From NCBI GenBank assembly GCA_002351705.1, contig DEHC01000064.1, positions 1 to 5,238 of the forward strand: a DNA stretch of 5,238 bases, read 5' to 3'. The translations under genes and the position numbers were made by a program. This document shows positions 4,633-5,238 of this stretch, piece by piece (the stretch's first letter is position 1; each line of letters starts with the position of its first letter). Origin of the DNA: Gammaproteobacteria bacterium UBA2810. Its GTDB lineage: Bacteria > Pseudomonadota > Gammaproteobacteria > Enterobacterales > Succinivibrionaceae. The notes beneath the pieces are model-generated. The model ran no database searches, was not told the origin of the DNA, and saw nothing but the letters and a program-made list of their open reading frames with translations.

Positions 4633-5238
4633 TTACGATCTTATATCAACACCCTGCTCAAGAAGCTTGACCAGCTCCTCAACATTGAGCAGGACACACA
4701 TTTTTGTCTTGACGATGCCGGCAAGCCAGGGCCTCTGCCCCGGTGTCTCGCGCCACTTGACGCTCTCCCCGTCAACCTTCTCCGAGCTCAGGAGCTCGTG
4801 GCAGCCGATGGCCCAGCCGCTCGATCCGAGGTGGATTACGTAGCGGTAGGGCGCAAGCGCGGACTGGTCGCTCTCCGGTACCATCCACTTCACCGTATCG
4901 ACGATGCGGAACTTCCGGTCGCGGACCGGCATCATCCCGAGGTACCAGGCGGGGCCCGGCATCCTCGTGATCTGGGCCATGTTGCTGATGCCCCCGAGAT
5001 CCGCGAGCCTCACCGCGAGCTTTATCCCGCCGGCGGTGAAGAAGAGGCACTGCCTCTCCCCCTCATACCTTATATTGTTCCACTCCGGCTCCTCGGCCTT
5101 CACGGAGGAGGCGGCCGCAGCCTCCGCTGCTGCCTCCTGCTCCTCCCTGACCCCGGCAAGGTGCTTCTCCGAGACGAGCTCTCCGGTTTCAGACGCCACT
5201 GCTGTCTCAGTCTCTGCCTGAGTCTCTGTCTCTGTCTC
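4633..5238 (-). CDS. parP: ParP-like CheW-domain protein (5' end outside window)
   Basis: The reading frame is open to the window edge, so only the last 201 residues are seen; a GTG at 5199 is not the start. The visible part begins with a disordered stretch (Glu-Thr repeats, then an Ala/Glu-rich segment, to about residue 50). It ends with a divergent CheW-like domain at about 56-195: YEGERQCLFFTAGGIKLAV, MPGPAWYLGMMPVRDRKFRIVDT (around 93-115) and LAGIVKTKMCVLLNVEELVKLL. The NLRG loop of true CheW is replaced by PVRDRK. A disordered N-terminus plus a C-terminal CheW-like (AIF) domain, encoded directly before cheW, fits ParP. In Vibrio, ParP works with the ParA-like ATPase ParC to place chemotaxis arrays at the cell pole and contacts CheA and receptors. 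The parC partner would be upstream, out of view. Stop TAA is at 4633-4635. Confidence 0.78.
   Translation of the reverse strand, partial: ETETETQAETETAVASETGELVSEKHLAGVREEQEAAAEAAAASSVKAEEPEWNNIRYEGERQCLFFTAGGIKLAVRLADLGGISNMAQITRMPGPAWYLGMMPVRDRKFRIVDTVKWMVPESDQSALAPYRYVIHLGSSGWAIGCHELLSSEKVDGESVKWRETPGQRPWLAGIVKTKMCVLLNVEELVKLLEQGVDIRS
5203..5238 (-). repeat. GAGACA/GAGACT hexanucleotide repeat in parP
   Basis: On the minus strand, repeated GAG-ACA or GAG-ACT codons encode Glu-Thr pairs (ETETETQAETET), interrupted once by CAG-GCA. The array reaches the window edge and may be longer. Six-base units keep the frame, so copy number could vary and change only linker length. Confidence 0.8.

Noticed and set aside
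4772..5050. 92-codon minus-strand frame inside parP
   Set aside because: It is the alternate frame of a CheW-like domain gene, Arg/Pro-rich, with no homology or ribosome site.

Overview
The window most likely comes from a gammaproteobacterium with a polar flagellar chemotaxis system. The order divergent CheW-like ParP protein, then CheW, then a small DUF2802 membrane protein, all on the minus strand, is the distal end of the flagellar/chemotaxis operon known from Vibrio, Shewanella, Aeromonas and relatives. The CheW protein reads like those homologues over almost its whole length. A repeat-tailed Rpn nuclease with 'ERGEKRG/IKIG' motifs suggests a host-associated Aeromonadales member such as a Succinivibrionaceae species. 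That assignment is inference, since no rRNA or marker search was possible.

Layout. Positions 1-1202 (plus strand) hold an intact Rpn-family PD-(D/E)XK nuclease. Its C-terminal part carries a 12-bp tandem repeat array. It also has an internal ATG directly behind a perfect AGGAGG, as expected for an intragenic RpnS-type inhibitor. Positions 1355-1803 hold the decayed C-terminal part of a second rpn copy. The nuclease core is missing and there are frame changes, but the last ~84 codons are still open. Positions 1804-2530 hold no intact gene; hairpins, palindromes and a possible minus-strand gene remnant are visible.

Positions 2531-3505 (minus) encode a SMI1/KNR4 (SUKH) protein joined through an acidic linker to an unrecognised Cys-containing C-terminal region. 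It has its own promoter-like site and Shine-Dalgarno. Positions 3623-5238 (minus) are the chemotaxis block: parP (5' end outside the window), a 54-nt gap with a hairpin, cheW, then the DUF2802 gene one base after the cheW stop, followed by hairpins and a weak terminator.

How the parts fit. ParP and CheW are expected to couple CheA and chemoreceptors into polar arrays; the DUF2802 protein is co-transcribed but its role is unknown. The end of this conserved operon abuts an accessory zone (SUKH, gene debris, Rpn and a dead Rpn copy) that looks like a site of gene turnover. The most interesting signal is the Rpn locus. It contains a possible internal antitoxin start and a downstream orphan copy of the same C-terminal module, which could be an antitoxin supplied in trans or plain debris.
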